64,000 nt of DNA from the NCBI RefSeq assembly GCF_023516435.1, contig NZ_CP097332.1, positions 1,364,001 to 1,428,000 of the forward strand, given 5' to 3'. Shown one piece after another: positions 36,701-48,182 of the stretch. The stretch comes from Jatrophihabitans telluris (GTDB taxonomy: Bacteria; Actinomycetota; Actinomycetes; Mycobacteriales; Jatrophihabitantaceae). Made by a program: the position numbers and the translations under genes. Within the stretch, counting starts at the first letter, position 1. Each line of letters starts with the position of its first letter. Under the pieces are notes generated by a model. That model did not search any database and was not told the DNA's origin. It saw only the letters and a program-made list of their open reading frames with translations.

Positions 36701-36813
36701 AACGCGTTGCGACGGTTGCGACCGCGTCCAACGGCCGGCCACGGCGTCGGCGAGCCGCCAGTCGGCCCGCGGGACCACCGGTCGCGGTCGGCGAACCCGT
36801 CGGGGGAGGCTGA
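33748..36813 (+). CDS. rne: Ribonuclease E/G
   Basis: 1021 residues from MLDNDTTETDERTTRGEG, with AGGAG upstream. The first ~460 residues are disordered and Ala/Lys/Arg/Asp-rich, with five-residue NxESG repeats and poly-Arg patches. The catalytic core follows: S1 domain (YLGRVQNVLPSMEAAFVDIG), the DNase I-like domain with metal-ligand aspartates in MVVIDVNTGKYTG and GIVVIDFIDMV, and the zinc-link CEHCKGRG. The C-terminus is another disordered tail. It cleaves single-stranded RNA in rRNA processing and mRNA decay. The frame extends upstream over the previous gene's end, which is unlikely to be translated. Confidence 0.93.
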   Translation: MLDNDTTETDERTTRGEGDAATPAKKAARKAPAKRGPRKAKATNAADGTPASPSSTEVTAAPPADAAESAEPARVSSRSRAPRTARAAKAASPAPAAASETSEAVNSASEAIVAVGAASEPAAEPKKSSRTRKAAAKKSAPTADLGGDAAVAITAETVNLESGNVESGNAESGNVESVNAERAAAASQEAAAPTKAKRTPRKRGARAADAELASDTADGQPTDVTDSTPALATAPAIVPPVVLFQAPAEGKPARRGRVAKKAAPDLVERPLVPEEDDLDDESADVDADVDTDSDLGGDNDSEGGQGRRRRRRGRRGRGSRSESDTRSADSRDSEADPDSDDGEDADAPDVAEEAEHAEEVAEAALSASARRRRRRRRSSGGSDDTGAEDDPPNTVVHVRDTRESRSAGRGQDADSDGVRGVKGSTRLEAKRQRRRDNRDSGRRRAPILTEAEFLARREAVDRVMAVRQTGDRTQIAVLEDDILVEHYVTRASAASAVGNVYLGRVQNVLPSMEAAFVDIGRGRNGVLYAGEVNWDAAGLEGKSRAIEHAMSSGDSVLVQVTKDPIGHKGARLTSQVSLPGRFVVYVPGGGMTGISRKLPDTERSRLKSILKKVVPEDAGVIVRTAAEGASEADLISDVERLKTQWEAIQAKASKPGNGPSLVYGEPDLAIRVVRDVFNDDFKQLLVSGTDLFRTLSDYVADVAPDLSDRISPHTAESDLFADLRVDEQLSKALDRKVYLPSGGSLVIDRTEAMVVIDVNTGKYTGSGGNLEQTVTRNNLEAAEEIVRQLRLRDIGGIVVIDFIDMVLESNRDLVLRRLTECLGRDRTKHQVAEVTSLGLVQMTRKRVGEGLLEAFSETCEHCKGRGVIVHSEPVERKGGGGSPAPEPEEERPARGRRSRGGRKATSPDVDAETSAAEAEKRRAAASAIAAIAAATTHHDEHETSGTPVASVSDGAQAAVSDAVEAGVEPAVESAGSATPETTSVERVATVATASNGRPRRRRAASRPAGPPVAVGEPVGGG
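34222..34290 (+). repeat. 15-bp coding tandem repeat in rne
   Basis: Four and a half in-frame units of AAC-NTC/GCC-GAG-TCC-GGN, encoding Asn-x-Glu-Ser-Gly, in the disordered N-terminal region. Confidence 0.8.
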
Positions 36814-36843
36814 CCGCTTTTGCCGGGAGGGGTCCTCGTACCG

Positions 36844-36880
36844 TAATCTGTACAACGGCCCACAGCTCGGTGAGTGGGCC
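36844..36880 (+). promoter_or_regulatory. rplU promoter -10 element and leader hairpin
   Basis: TAATCT (36844-36849) is a good -10 element. A hairpin with perfect arms GGCCCAC (36857-36863) and GTGGGCC (36874-36880) starts at the expected 5' end of the transcript. The leader before rplU would be about 100 nt, long enough for autogenous control by L21, which is known in other bacteria; that is inference here. Confidence 0.5.
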
Positions 36881-36958
36881 CTTACTGCGTACCCGGCGGA
36901 TCGTGCACCCGGCAGCGCACCATGATCTCGATTGCTGTTCGACAGGAGTGAATTCACG

Positions 36959-37297
36959 ATGTACGCCATCGTCAAGACCGGCGGCAAGCAGTACAAGGTC
37001 GCCGTCGGTGACGTCGTGACCGTTGAGAAGCTGGACGTTGCCGCGGGTGCCAGTGTCGCCCTGCCGGCCGTGCTTCTCGTCGACGGCGAGGACGTGACCA
37101 CCGACGCGGGCGAACTCGCCGCTGTCGCCGTCACCGGTGAGGTTCTCGGGCAGATCAAGGGCCCGAAGATCAAAATCCACAAGTACAAGAACAAGACCGG
37201 CTACCACAAGCGGATCGGCCACCGCCAGAAGCTCTCCCAGGTCAAGGTGACTGGTATCGAGGCTTCCGGCAAGGTCGACGCCAAGAAGGGTAAGTAA
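36959..37297 (+). CDS. rplU: 50S ribosomal protein L21
   Basis: 112 residues from [18 protein letters not shown]. The C-terminal [20 protein letters not shown] is the family signature. AGGAG lies 10 nt before the ATG. It is cotranscribed with rpmA, 3 nt downstream. Confidence 0.97.
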   Translation: MYAIVKTGGKQYKVAVGDVVTVEKLDVAAGASVALPAVLLVDGEDVTTDAGELAAVAVTGEVLGQIKGPKIKIHKYKNKTGYHKRIGHRQKLSQVKVTGIEASGKVDAKKGK

Positions 37298-37300
37298 CTC

Positions 37301-37558
37301 ATGGCTCACAAGAAGGGTGCTTCCAGCTCCCGCAACGGTCGCGACTCCGCGGCCCAGCGGCTTGGTGTGAAGCGTTTCGGCGGTCAGGTCGTCGGCGCCG
37401 GCGAGATCATCGTGCGGCAGCGTGGCACCAAGTTCCACCCGGGTGACCTCGTCGGCCGTGGCGGCGACGACACCCTGTTCGCGCTTGCCGAGGGGGCCGT
37501 GCAGTTCGGCACCCGACGCGGTCGCAAGACCGTGAGCATCGTCCCGGCCGAGGCCTGA
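37301..37558 (+). CDS. rpmA: 50S ribosomal protein L27
   Basis: 85 residues. The mature-type N-terminus [25 protein letters not shown] reaches the peptidyl transferase centre; no Firmicutes-type cleaved extension is present. GTKFHPG and [10 protein letters not shown] follow. A strong terminator lies 25 nt after the stop. Confidence 0.97.
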   Translation: MAHKKGASSSRNGRDSAAQRLGVKRFGGQVVGAGEIIVRQRGTKFHPGDLVGRGGDDTLFALAEGAVQFGTRRGRKTVSIVPAEA

Positions 37559-37583
37559 GCGCCCACCGCGACAGTCGTGCTTT

Positions 37584-37623
37584 CCGCAGAGCGGGCCTCG
37601 GGAATCCGGGGCCCGCTCTGCGG
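37584..37623 (+). terminator. Terminator after rplU-rpmA
   Basis: A perfect 14-bp stem, CCGCAGAGCGGGCC (37584-37597) and GGCCCGCTCTGCGG (37610-37623), with a 12-nt loop and followed by GTGTTTGA. Confidence 0.88.
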
Positions 37624-37685
37624 TGTTTGAACCCAGTTGCAGTACCTGCCGACGGCAGGCCTTATGACGAGAAGGGAGCACCCAC

Positions 37686-39155
37686 GTGGTGAAGTTCGTT
37701 GACCGGGTGGTCCTGCACGTCACCGCCGGAAACGGCGGGCACGGCTGTGCGTCGGTCCACCGAGAGAAGTTCAAGCCGCTCGGCGGCCCCGATGGCGGCA
37801 ACGGCGGGCGGGGCGGCGACGTCGTGCTGGTCGTGGACCCGCAGGTGCACACACTGCTCGACTTCCACCATCACCCGCACCAGAAAGCCGGTAACGGCCG
37901 CCCCGGTGCGGGCAAGCACCGTCAGGGCGCGGACGGAGCGGACCTGGTGCTGACCGTGCCGGAGGGCACCGTGGTCCGCGACGCCGATGGCGAGGTGCTG
38001 GCCGATCTCACCGGCGCCGGCACCCGCTTCGTCGTCGCTCAGGGTGGTCGCGCCGGACTGGGTAACGCCTCCTTGGCCTCGACCCGTCGAAAAGCACCCG
38101 GTTTCGCGTTGCTCGGAGAACCCGGCGAAGCCTTCGACGTTCTGCTCGAACTGAAGTCCATGGCCGACGTGGGCCTGGTGGGCTTCCCTTCGGCAGGCAA
38201 GTCGTCCCTGATCGCGGCCATCTCAGCGGCCCGGCCCAAGATCGCCGACTACCCGTTCACCACGCTGGTGCCCAATCTCGGCGTTGTCAGCGCAGGCGCG
38301 ACGACCTACACCGTGGCCGACGTCCCCGGTCTCATCCCGGGAGCCGCCGAAGGCAAGGGTTTGGGCCTGGACTTCCTCCGCCACATCGAGCGGTGCGCGG
38401 TGCTGCTGCACGTGCTGGACTGCGCGACCCTGGAGCCCGGCCGGGATCCCCTCAGCGACCTCGAGGCGATCGAGTCCGAGCTGTCCCAGTACGAGTCCGA
38501 GCTGGGTGACCTGCTCGACCGTCCGCGCCTGGTGGCCCTGAACAAGATAGATGTCCCGGAGGCGGCTGAACTGGCCGAGTTCGTTACCGAGGAACTCACC
38601 GGCCGCGGCTATCGGGTGTTCTCGATCTCGGCCGTCAGCCACGCCGGCCTGCGTGAGCTGAGCTTCGCGCTGGCCGATCTGGTCGAACAGCACCGCGCCG
38701 AGCAGGAGGTCCTCGCGCCGGCCCGCATAGTTCTGCGCCCGAAGGCCGTGGACGACTCCGGCTTCACCGTCTCGCCTGACCCGGACGAACCCGACGCTTT
38801 CGTGGTGCGTGGAGCCAAGCCCGAACGCTGGGTCCGGCAGACCCAGTTCGACAACGACGAGGCGGTTGGTTACCTCGCTGACCGGCTGGCCCGCCTCGGG
38901 GTGGAGAACGAGCTCGGCAAGCAGGGAGCCCGGCCGGGGGCGACCGTCACCATCGGCGACTACGTCTTCGACTTCGAGCCGACCGGGGGAATGGCGGACG
39001 CCGAGTACCAACCGACTCGTCGGGGCACCGACGACCGGCTGGACGCCGACACCCGACCGAACGCCGACGACCGGCTCGCGGCGAAGAAGGCGCGCCGCCA
39101 GCACCTGTCCGATGAGGAACTGCTGGCGGAGTACTCCGTCGACGAACTGCGCTGA
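37686..39155 (+). CDS. obgE: Obg-family GTPase
   Basis: 489 residues from the GTG at 37686 (a second GTG follows at once), with AAGGGAG upstream. The N-terminal Obg fold (residues 1-160) has the Gly-rich loops [13 protein letters not shown] and [14 protein letters not shown]. The G domain has [11 protein letters not shown] (P-loop), DVPGLIPGA and NKID. A C-terminal OCT domain (about 350-425) and a charged tail follow. Obg acts in late 50S ribosome assembly and stress signalling. Confidence 0.96.
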   Translation: MVKFVDRVVLHVTAGNGGHGCASVHREKFKPLGGPDGGNGGRGGDVVLVVDPQVHTLLDFHHHPHQKAGNGRPGAGKHRQGADGADLVLTVPEGTVVRDADGEVLADLTGAGTRFVVAQGGRAGLGNASLASTRRKAPGFALLGEPGEAFDVLLELKSMADVGLVGFPSAGKSSLIAAISAARPKIADYPFTTLVPNLGVVSAGATTYTVADVPGLIPGAAEGKGLGLDFLRHIERCAVLLHVLDCATLEPGRDPLSDLEAIESELSQYESELGDLLDRPRLVALNKIDVPEAAELAEFVTEELTGRGYRVFSISAVSHAGLRELSFALADLVEQHRAEQEVLAPARIVLRPKAVDDSGFTVSPDPDEPDAFVVRGAKPERWVRQTQFDNDEAVGYLADRLARLGVENELGKQGARPGATVTIGDYVFDFEPTGGMADAEYQPTRRGTDDRLDADTRPNADDRLAAKKARRQHLSDEELLAEYSVDELR

Positions 39156-39199
39156 GCCCGCCCGGCTGAACCGCCTCGTCCAGCCAGAACAGGAGCACG

Positions 39200-40312
39200 A
39201 TGACGCGCGCCGAGGTGACGGCCGATCGGTCCACGGTGGCGGGCGCTGCCCGGACCGTGGTGAAGGTCGGCTCATCCTCCCTCACCCAGCGAGGCCGAAT
39301 CGACCCGAGCCGTATCGACGCCCTTGTCGACGCTCTCGCCGCCCGGCGGGCGGCCGGGCAACAGGTGGTACTGGTCTCCTCCGGTGCGATCGCGGCCGGC
39401 ATCGCGCCGTTGGGATTGAAGGCCCGGCCGCGTGATCTGGCCACCCAACAGGCCGCGGCCGGAGTCGGCCAGCTGCTGTTGATCGAGCGCTACGCCTCGT
39501 CCTTCGCCCGTCACGGCCTGACTGTCGGCCAGGTGTTGCTCACCGCCGACGATCTGCACCGGCGAGGCACTTACCGCAACGCCGTGCGGACCCTGGAACG
39601 GCTGCTCGCGCTCGGGGTGATCCCGATCGTGAACGAGAACGACACCGTCGCCACCCACGAGATCCGGTTCGGCGACAACGATCGACTCGCCGCCCTGGTG
39701 GCGCACCTGGTGCTCGCCGACGCCCTCGTCCTGCTGTCGGACATCGACGGCCTGTACACCTCCGATCCCCGCAAGCCAGGCGCGGTCCTGATCGAATCCG
39801 TGTCCGACCACGCGGCCCTGGCGGCCGTCCGCCTGGCCGGATCCTCGTCCTCGGTGGGCACCGGTGGAATGGCCACCAAGCTCGATGCCGCCCAGATCGC
39901 GACCGGCGCCGGAATCCCGGTGCTGCTGACCTCGGCCACCTCGGTGGGCGCGGGCCTGGCCGGTACCGGAGGGACCTTCTTCCCCCCGACCGGACGCCGG
40001 ACGGCATCGCGGCTGTTCTGGCTACGGCATGCCACCACGCCGCGCGGCCGCCTCGAGCTCGACGCCGGCGCCGTGGCCGCCATCGTCGTCCGTCGCAAGT
40101 CCCTGCTGCCCGCCGGCATCGTGGCCGTCAGCGGTGACTTCGCCGCCGGCGATCCGGTCGAGATCGCCGGCCCGGACGGAGCGATCGTGGCCCGCGGCCT
40201 GGTGGCCTTCGACTCCGAGGACCTACCCGGCCTGCTCGGCAAGTCGACCGGGGACCTACCCGAGGAGTTCCGTCGCGAAGCCGTCCATCGCGACGACCTG
40301 ATCGTGCTCTGA
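39200..40312 (+). CDS. proB: Glutamate 5-kinase
   Basis: 370 residues. It phosphorylates glutamate in the first step of proline synthesis and is feedback-inhibited by proline in the family. The amino-acid-kinase domain (VVKVGSSSLT; LVSSGAIAAG; NENDTVA; GTGGMATKL) is followed by a C-terminal PUA domain (about 275-360, GRLELDAGAVAAIVVRRKSLLPAGI). The ATG has AGGAG upstream. proA lies two genes downstream. Confidence 0.95.
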   Translation: MTRAEVTADRSTVAGAARTVVKVGSSSLTQRGRIDPSRIDALVDALAARRAAGQQVVLVSSGAIAAGIAPLGLKARPRDLATQQAAAGVGQLLLIERYASSFARHGLTVGQVLLTADDLHRRGTYRNAVRTLERLLALGVIPIVNENDTVATHEIRFGDNDRLAALVAHLVLADALVLLSDIDGLYTSDPRKPGAVLIESVSDHAALAAVRLAGSSSSVGTGGMATKLDAAQIATGAGIPVLLTSATSVGAGLAGTGGTFFPPTGRRTASRLFWLRHATTPRGRLELDAGAVAAIVVRRKSLLPAGIVAVSGDFAAGDPVEIAGPDGAIVARGLVAFDSEDLPGLLGKSTGDLPEEFRREAVHRDDLIVL

Positions 40313-40363
40313 GTCCCGCCGGGCGTACGACAGTGCCGGCCCGCGAGCCAGGGCGAGCACGGC

Positions 40364-40369
40364 TAGCCT
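40364..40369 (+). promoter_or_regulatory. -10 element TAGCCT before the membrane protein gene
   Basis: TAGCCT ends 7 nt before the GTG at 40377; there is no Shine-Dalgarno sequence. Confidence 0.55.
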
Positions 40370-40376
40370 GACGCTC

Positions 40377-40919
40377 GTGGCCGACTATCCGCACATGCCC
40401 GCCTGGGACCAATCGGCTCAGGACTACGCCCTGACGCGGGCCGAGACGAGGCCGGCGCCGGCGGCGCTGCACCGGGTCGTCCAACTGCTGCTGCTCAATC
40501 TCGCGCTGTCGATCGCGCTGACCGTGGTCGTGTTGCTGCTGAGGCACAGCGTCGTCGACTACCAGGTCGCCCACGCGCACCTGAGGCGCAATTCGCCGCT
40601 GAGTCCGGACGAGCAGCGGCGCACGCTGCGCGATGCGGCCACGATCGCGATCTACTCGCGGCTGGTGGGCAACGTCGTGGTCGCCACCGTGTACTTCTAC
40701 CTCGTGCGCTCGCTGCGACGCGGTCGACGGCGCGCCTACCGCCGGGTCCTCGTCCTGAGCATCGCCGGCATTGCCAGTCTCGCACTGCTGTGGACCCAGC
40801 CCTACCCGTCGTGGATGCGGATCGAGCAGCTCGGTCAGGGTTTGGTGCTCGTCGCGATCCTCTACCAGGTGACCCGTCCGGACGTGCGGGCCTACTTCCC
40901 CAAAGCCCGGCGTGCCTGA
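40377..40919 (+). CDS. Small hypothetical membrane protein
   Basis: 180 residues with about four membrane segments (LLLLNLALSIALTVVVLLL; SRLVGNVVVATVYFYLV; VLVLSIAGIASLALLW; LGQGLVLVAILYQVT) after a polar N-terminus. The residues HLRRNSPLSPDEQRRTLRDAATIA form a charged loop. I do not recognise a family. It sits between proB and proA with its own leaderless promoter. Confidence 0.75.
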   Translation: MADYPHMPAWDQSAQDYALTRAETRPAPAALHRVVQLLLLNLALSIALTVVVLLLRHSVVDYQVAHAHLRRNSPLSPDEQRRTLRDAATIAIYSRLVGNVVVATVYFYLVRSLRRGRRRAYRRVLVLSIAGIASLALLWTQPYPSWMRIEQLGQGLVLVAILYQVTRPDVRAYFPKARRA

Positions 40920-40940
40920 GCAGCTACAGGTACGCCTGCC

Positions 40941-40946
40941 TATCCT
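40941..40946 (+). promoter_or_regulatory. -10 element TATCCT of proA
   Basis: TATCCT is 6 nt before the ATG at 40953, predicting a leaderless transcript. Confidence 0.6.
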
Positions 40947-40952
40947 GAAACG

Positions 40953-42278
40953 ATGACGGACCCAGCCGTATCAGCTGTATCAGCCGCATCCGCTGCCGTG
41001 GCTCACACGGGGCCGGGATCCGGTGCCGTGACCGAAGCGGACGTCCGTGCGGTCGCCTCGCGAGCTCGGGCCGCCGCCCTCGACCTGGCTCCGTTGAGCC
41101 GCGCGGCCAAGGACGCCGCGCTGCAGGCGATGGCCACCGCGCTGCGCGGCGCGCACGCCGACATCCTGCGCGCCAACGGGATCGACGTGGCGGCCGCCCG
41201 CACCGAAGGGGTCGGCGAGCAGCTCATCGATCGCCTGACCCTGACCGCGGAGCGGATCGAGGCGATGGCCTGTGGGCTGGAGGACCTCGCCGGGCTTGCC
41301 GACCCGGTCGGAGAGATCGTGCGCGGCTACGTCCAGCCCAACGGGTTGCAGATCAGCCAGGTCCGGGTGCCCTTCGGCGTCGTGGCCATGGTCTACGAAG
41401 CGCGCCCGAACGTCACCGTCGACGCGGCCGGGATCGCGCTCAAGTCCGGAAATGCGGTGCTGCTGCGCGGTTCCGGCAGCGCCTACCGCTCCAACGAGGT
41501 GCTGGTGCGGGTGCTGTCCGAGGCGGCGGCGAAGAGCGGGCTGCCGGCGGACGCGATCCAGCTCGTGCCCGGGCTCGAGCGTGCCAGCGTCGGTTTCCTG
41601 CTCAAGGCACGCGGACTGGTCGACGTGATCATCCCGCGCGGGGGTGCGGGCCTGATCAACTACGTCGTCGAGAACTCCACGGTGCCCGTCATCGAAACAG
41701 GAATCGGCAACGTGCACGTGTTCGTCGATGCCTCGGCCGACCTGGACATGGCCGAACGGATCGTCGTGAATTCCAAGATCTCGCGGCCCTCGGTGTGCAA
41801 CTCCGCCGAGTCGTTGCTGGTCCACGCCGACATCGCCGCGGAGTTTCTCCCGCGGATAACGTCGGCGTTGCAGGTGGCCGGGGTGGTTGTGCACGGGGAT
41901 GAGCACTTCGCCGCGGTCAACGAGCAGGTCCGGCCGGCCTCCGACGAGGACTGGGAGCGGGAGTACCTGTCCCTGGACATGGCCGCCAAGGTGGTGAGCG
42001 GAATCGATGACGCCATCGCGCATATCCGGCGCTGGTCGTCCGGGCACACCGACGCGATCCTCACCCGGGACCTGGACAACGCTCGCCGCTTCGTATCCCG
42101 GGTGGACTCCGCGGCCGTCATCGTCAACGCCTCGACCCGCTTCACCGACGGCGGGGAGTTCGGTTTCGGTGCGGAGATCGGCATTTCGACCCAGAAGTTG
42201 CACGCTCGCGGACCGATGGGACTGCCGGAGCTGACCTCCACCAAGTGGGTTGTCTACGGTGACGGGCAGACGCGCTGA
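40953..42278 (+). CDS. proA: Gamma-glutamyl phosphate reductase
   Basis: 441 residues. It reduces glutamyl-5-phosphate to glutamate-5-semialdehyde with NADPH, the second step of proline synthesis. [37 protein letters not shown] and the catalytic-cysteine segment [14 protein letters not shown] are intact, as is the C-terminal [27 protein letters not shown]. The first 30 residues are an Ala/Ser-rich extension. Confidence 0.96.
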   Translation: MTDPAVSAVSAASAAVAHTGPGSGAVTEADVRAVASRARAAALDLAPLSRAAKDAALQAMATALRGAHADILRANGIDVAAARTEGVGEQLIDRLTLTAERIEAMACGLEDLAGLADPVGEIVRGYVQPNGLQISQVRVPFGVVAMVYEARPNVTVDAAGIALKSGNAVLLRGSGSAYRSNEVLVRVLSEAAAKSGLPADAIQLVPGLERASVGFLLKARGLVDVIIPRGGAGLINYVVENSTVPVIETGIGNVHVFVDASADLDMAERIVVNSKISRPSVCNSAESLLVHADIAAEFLPRITSALQVAGVVVHGDEHFAAVNEQVRPASDEDWEREYLSLDMAAKVVSGIDDAIAHIRRWSSGHTDAILTRDLDNARRFVSRVDSAAVIVNASTRFTDGGEFGFGAEIGISTQKLHARGPMGLPELTSTKWVVYGDGQTR

Positions 42279-42304
42279 CCCTGCGGGCGCAACTCCGCCG
42301 CCGG

Positions 42305-42310
42305 TACGCT
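42305..42310 (+). promoter_or_regulatory. -10 element TACGCT of the proA-gltD intergenic promoter
   Basis: TACGCT is exactly 6 nt before a GTG that opens a 26-codon frame. It is the most likely promoter serving the downstream gltD-like gene. Confidence 0.5.
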
Positions 42311-42316
42311 CGGCCC

Positions 42317-42397
42317 GTGGTTGGCCCGTCCGCTGCTATTGAGAGCGGTTCATCCGCCGCGGTGCTGGGCCTATCTGTCATGGGGAGCGTGATCTAG
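42317..42397 (+). CDS. Possible 26-residue leaderless micro-ORF upstream of gltD
   Basis: Starts GTG and encodes MVGPSAAIESGSSAAVLGLS followed by VMGSVI and a TAG stop. The only support is the perfectly spaced -10 element and the position in the leader of the gltD-like gene. It could be a translated leader peptide with a regulatory role or a non-functional frame. About 130 nt separate its stop from gltD. Confidence 0.3.
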   Translation: MVGPSAAIESGSSAAVLGLSVMGSVI

Positions 42398-42528
42398 TTC
42401 TCTAGGGGCTGCTTCGTGATTAACGCGACCGAGCAGTCTCGCGTATCGTTCGACGTCGGGCCGACGCCGTCCCACTGGAGCATCGACTAAGTCTGACCAG
42501 TGTCACGAGCAGGAAGCGAGGCCCGAGC

Positions 42529-43980
42529 GTGGGCGACGTCACCGGATTCCTCAAGAACGACCGCGAACTGCCCACGCGGCGTCCGGTCGCGGTCCGGATC
42601 CAGGACTGGCGCGAGGTGTACGAGCCCTTCGCGAAGGACAAGGTCGAGGTGCAGGCCGGCCGCTGCATGGACTGCGGCATCCCCTTCTGTCACAACGGGT
42701 GCCCGCTCGGAAACCTCATCCCCGAGTGGAACGACCTCGTCTACCGCGACCGGTGGGCCGATGCCATCGACCGGCTTCACGCCACGAACAACTTTCCCGA
42801 GTTCACCGGCCGGCTGTGCCCGGCTCCGTGCGAGGCGTCCTGCGTCCTGGGCATCAGCCAGGAGCCGGTGACCATCGAGCAGGTCGAGAAGCAGATCATC
42901 GAGAAGGCCTTCGCCGCGGGCTGGGTCTCGCCGGTGCTTCCGACGCGGCGGACCGGAAAGAAGGTCGCCGTGGTTGGGTCGGGGCCCGCCGGCCTGGCCG
43001 CCGCTCAGCAGCTGACCCGGGCCGGACACGAGGTGACGGTCTTCGAGCGGTCCGACCGCATCGGCGGCCTGCTGCGCTACGGCATCCCCGAGTTCAAGAT
43101 GGAGAAGTCCGTCATCGATCGCCGCCTGGCCCAGATGGAGGCCGAGGGCACCGAGTTCCGGGCGGGCGTCAACGTCGGGGTCGACATCACCGCGGCGAAG
43201 CTGCGTTCTGACCACGACGCCGTGGTGCTCGCCGGCGGTGCGACCCAATGGCGGGATCTGCCGGTACCGGGGCGCGAACTCGGTGGCATCCACCAGGCGA
43301 TGGAATTCCTGCCGTGGGCCAACCGAGTCCAGCAGGGCGATGTGACCGAGGCGCCGATCACCGCCGCCGGCAAGAACGTCGTCATCATCGGCGGTGGGGA
43401 CACCGGCGCGGATTGCCTCGGGACCTCCCATCGTCAGGGCGCGGCCTCGATCCACCAGTTCGAGATCATGCCGCGGCCGCCCGAAGGCCGCCCGGAGAGC
43501 AACCCGTGGCCCACGTGGCCGTTCATGTTCCGCACCTCGTCGGCCCACGAAGAGGGAGGAGAGCGGGTATTCGCCGTCAACACCGAGTGCTTCCTCGGGG
43601 ACGAGGACGGCAACGTGCGTGCCCTGCGCGCGCACGAGGTCGAGTTCGCCGAGGGTCGCTTCCACAAGGTCGAGGGCAGCGAGTTCGAACTGCCGTGTGA
43701 ACTCGTGCTGCTGGCCATGGGGTTCACCGGTCCGGAGCGCGGGGGGTTGCTCGACGGCCTGGGGGTCGACATCAGCGACCGGGGCAACGTCGCGCGCAGC
43801 AAGGACTGGGCGACGACCGTGGACGGTGTGTTCGTCGCCGGTGACATGGGTCGGGGCCAGAGTCTGATCGTCTGGGCCATCGCTGAAGGCCGCTCGGCCG
43901 CCGCCGCGGTGGACGAATGGTTGATGGGCCAGACCGGCCTGCCACGACCGGTGCTTCCCACCTCGGCACCTCAGAAGTAG
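42529..43980 (+). CDS. gltD: Glutamate synthase small subunit (GltD-like) NADPH oxidoreductase
   Basis: 483 residues from the GTG at 42529, with AGGAAG upstream. The N-terminal cysteine-rich domain ([32 protein letters not shown]) binds 4Fe-4S clusters. The FAD motif is [15 protein letters not shown], the NAD(P)H motif [15 protein letters not shown], and the C-terminus [22 protein letters not shown]. GltD passes electrons from NADPH to GltB for glutamate synthesis. No gltB is next to it; the upstream neighbour is proA. Either gltB lies elsewhere or this is a GltD-like reductase with another partner. Confidence 0.88.
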   Translation: MGDVTGFLKNDRELPTRRPVAVRIQDWREVYEPFAKDKVEVQAGRCMDCGIPFCHNGCPLGNLIPEWNDLVYRDRWADAIDRLHATNNFPEFTGRLCPAPCEASCVLGISQEPVTIEQVEKQIIEKAFAAGWVSPVLPTRRTGKKVAVVGSGPAGLAAAQQLTRAGHEVTVFERSDRIGGLLRYGIPEFKMEKSVIDRRLAQMEAEGTEFRAGVNVGVDITAAKLRSDHDAVVLAGGATQWRDLPVPGRELGGIHQAMEFLPWANRVQQGDVTEAPITAAGKNVVIIGGGDTGADCLGTSHRQGAASIHQFEIMPRPPEGRPESNPWPTWPFMFRTSSAHEEGGERVFAVNTECFLGDEDGNVRALRAHEVEFAEGRFHKVEGSEFELPCELVLLAMGFTGPERGGLLDGLGVDISDRGNVARSKDWATTVDGVFVAGDMGRGQSLIVWAIAEGRSAAAAVDEWLMGQTGLPRPVLPTSAPQK

Positions 43981-44030
43981 CGGCCGCGCACCGCCGCTCG
44001 GCTCGGGTCCGGCGATCGCGGCGCCACTCG

Positions 44031-44036
44031 TAGGAT
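44031..44036 (+). promoter_or_regulatory. -10 element TAGGAT of nadD
   Basis: TAGGAT is 6 nt before the ATG at 44043. Confidence 0.6.
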
Positions 44037-44042
44037 CGTGCG

Positions 44043-44672
44043 ATGACCTCAGCCCTGTCGCGCGGCCCCGACGCCACGGCGGCACCCCGCCCCCGCCGCG
44101 TAGGGATCATGGGTGGCACTTTCGATCCCATCCACCACGGGCACCTGGTGGCCGCCAGCGAGGTGGCGGACCTGTTCGACCTGGACGAGGTCGTCTTCGT
44201 CCCCACGGGACAGCCCTGGCAGAAGGCCGATCGCGAGGTCAGTCCGGCTGAACACCGCTATCTGATGGCGGTGGTGGCTACGGCGTCCAACCCTCGATTC
44301 TGGGTCAGCCGCGTCGACATCGACCGTCCCGGACCGACCTTCACCGTCGACACGGTGCGCGACATCGCCGCGATCCAGCCGGACGCCGAGCTGTTCTTCA
44401 TCACCGGTGCCGACGCGCTGCAGGCAATCCTGTCGTGGAAGGACGCCGAGGATCTGTTCGCGATGTGCCACTTCATCGGGGTCACCCGTCCGGGCTACCA
44501 CCTGTCCGGGGACCATCTGCCCACGGAATCGGTCACATTGCTCGACGTCCCCGCAATGGCGATCTCGTCCTCGGCGGTCCGGGAACGGGTCCGCTCCGGC
44601 AGGCCCGTCTGGTACCTGGTGCCCGACGGCGTCGTCCAGTACATCGCCAAGCACGATCTGTACCGGGGCTGA
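44043..44672 (+). CDS. nadD: Nicotinate-nucleotide adenylyltransferase
   Basis: 209 residues. It makes nicotinate adenine dinucleotide in NAD synthesis. The nucleotidyltransferase motifs [18 protein letters not shown] and [28 protein letters not shown] are intact. In most actinobacteria rsfS follows nadD; here secA follows directly, about 100 nt downstream. Confidence 0.95.
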   Translation: MTSALSRGPDATAAPRPRRVGIMGGTFDPIHHGHLVAASEVADLFDLDEVVFVPTGQPWQKADREVSPAEHRYLMAVVATASNPRFWVSRVDIDRPGPTFTVDTVRDIAAIQPDAELFFITGADALQAILSWKDAEDLFAMCHFIGVTRPGYHLSGDHLPTESVTLLDVPAMAISSSAVRERVRSGRPVWYLVPDGVVQYIAKHDLYRG

Positions 44673-44764
44673 TCATCGGGCCTTCGGATGCCCCTTCGGC
44701 GCTCCCGCAGGGACCGCTCGGCGCCGATCGTGACAGTCGCGTTACTTCACCAGCTCCTCGCACG

Positions 44765-44770
44765 TAGTAT
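44765..44770 (+). promoter_or_regulatory. -10 element TAGTAT of secA
   Basis: TAGTAT is 6 nt before the secA GTG at 44777. Confidence 0.6.
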
Positions 44771-44776
44771 CGCGGA

Positions 44777-47578
<2,802 letters not shown>

Positions 47579-47593
47579 ACCCACCGGTTCGCC

Positions 47594-48175
47594 TCACCCG
47601 ATCTGAAGCCGGACGCAGCGCCAGCGGCCGTGTTGTGCCTCTAACCGCAGGGCGATCGCTCTGAACCGACCTTCGATTCTCACCACGACCGCAACCTCGG
47701 CGATGCCGGCAGAGGTCGTGCTCGCATGCACCGAGTGCACGGACGCAGGCCGGGTGGCGGTTCCTAGTCTGGTGATCCGTCCGGCGTCGCGAGCCAGGCC
47801 GGCCTGCACGGCTGGGGACGTGTGCCGGCCCAGTTGAGCCGCGCTGCGCCGGCCGGTGGCGATCTCGATCACGCCCACCACCAGCCGCTTGGCGAACGCA
47901 CCCGGCTCCGGCAGTCCCACCGCCCCCGGGTTCTCCCGCGCGGGCGGGAAGTCCGCGTCCTGGGCTTCAGGTTGCTCGAAGGGCAAAGGTTGATCGTGGG
48001 GCCCGACCAGAGTCAGCCGACGGGCCGGCAGCTCATCGTCGAACGGCGGCTCTCGAACCGGCGCCGGCCGCACGCGAAATCCGGGGGCGGGCAGCGTCGC
48101 AGGCGAGTTCGTCCCCGAATAGTTCGTCTCCGAATAGCTCGTCTCCGACGAACAAGTGCAGTGAACGGCGTGCAT
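47594..48175 (-). CDS. Rv3235-family (DUF6459) protein
   Basis: 193 residues. The C-terminal ~110 residues carry the family pattern FAKRLVVGVIEIATGRRSAAQLGRHTSPAVQAGL, then SVHASTTSAGIAEVAVVVRIEGRFRAIALRLEAQHGRWRCVRLQIG. The N-terminal part is polar and probably disordered. Function unknown; in mycobacteria the gene also lies near secA1. Its start is 8 nt after the stop of the LysM gene, with GGAGG at the junction, so the two are likely cotranscribed. Confidence 0.78.
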   Translation of the reverse strand: MHAVHCTCSSETSYSETNYSGTNSPATLPAPGFRVRPAPVREPPFDDELPARRLTLVGPHDQPLPFEQPEAQDADFPPARENPGAVGLPEPGAFAKRLVVGVIEIATGRRSAAQLGRHTSPAVQAGLARDAGRITRLGTATRPASVHSVHASTTSAGIAEVAVVVRIEGRFRAIALRLEAQHGRWRCVRLQIG

Positions 48176-48182
48176 CAGTGAC

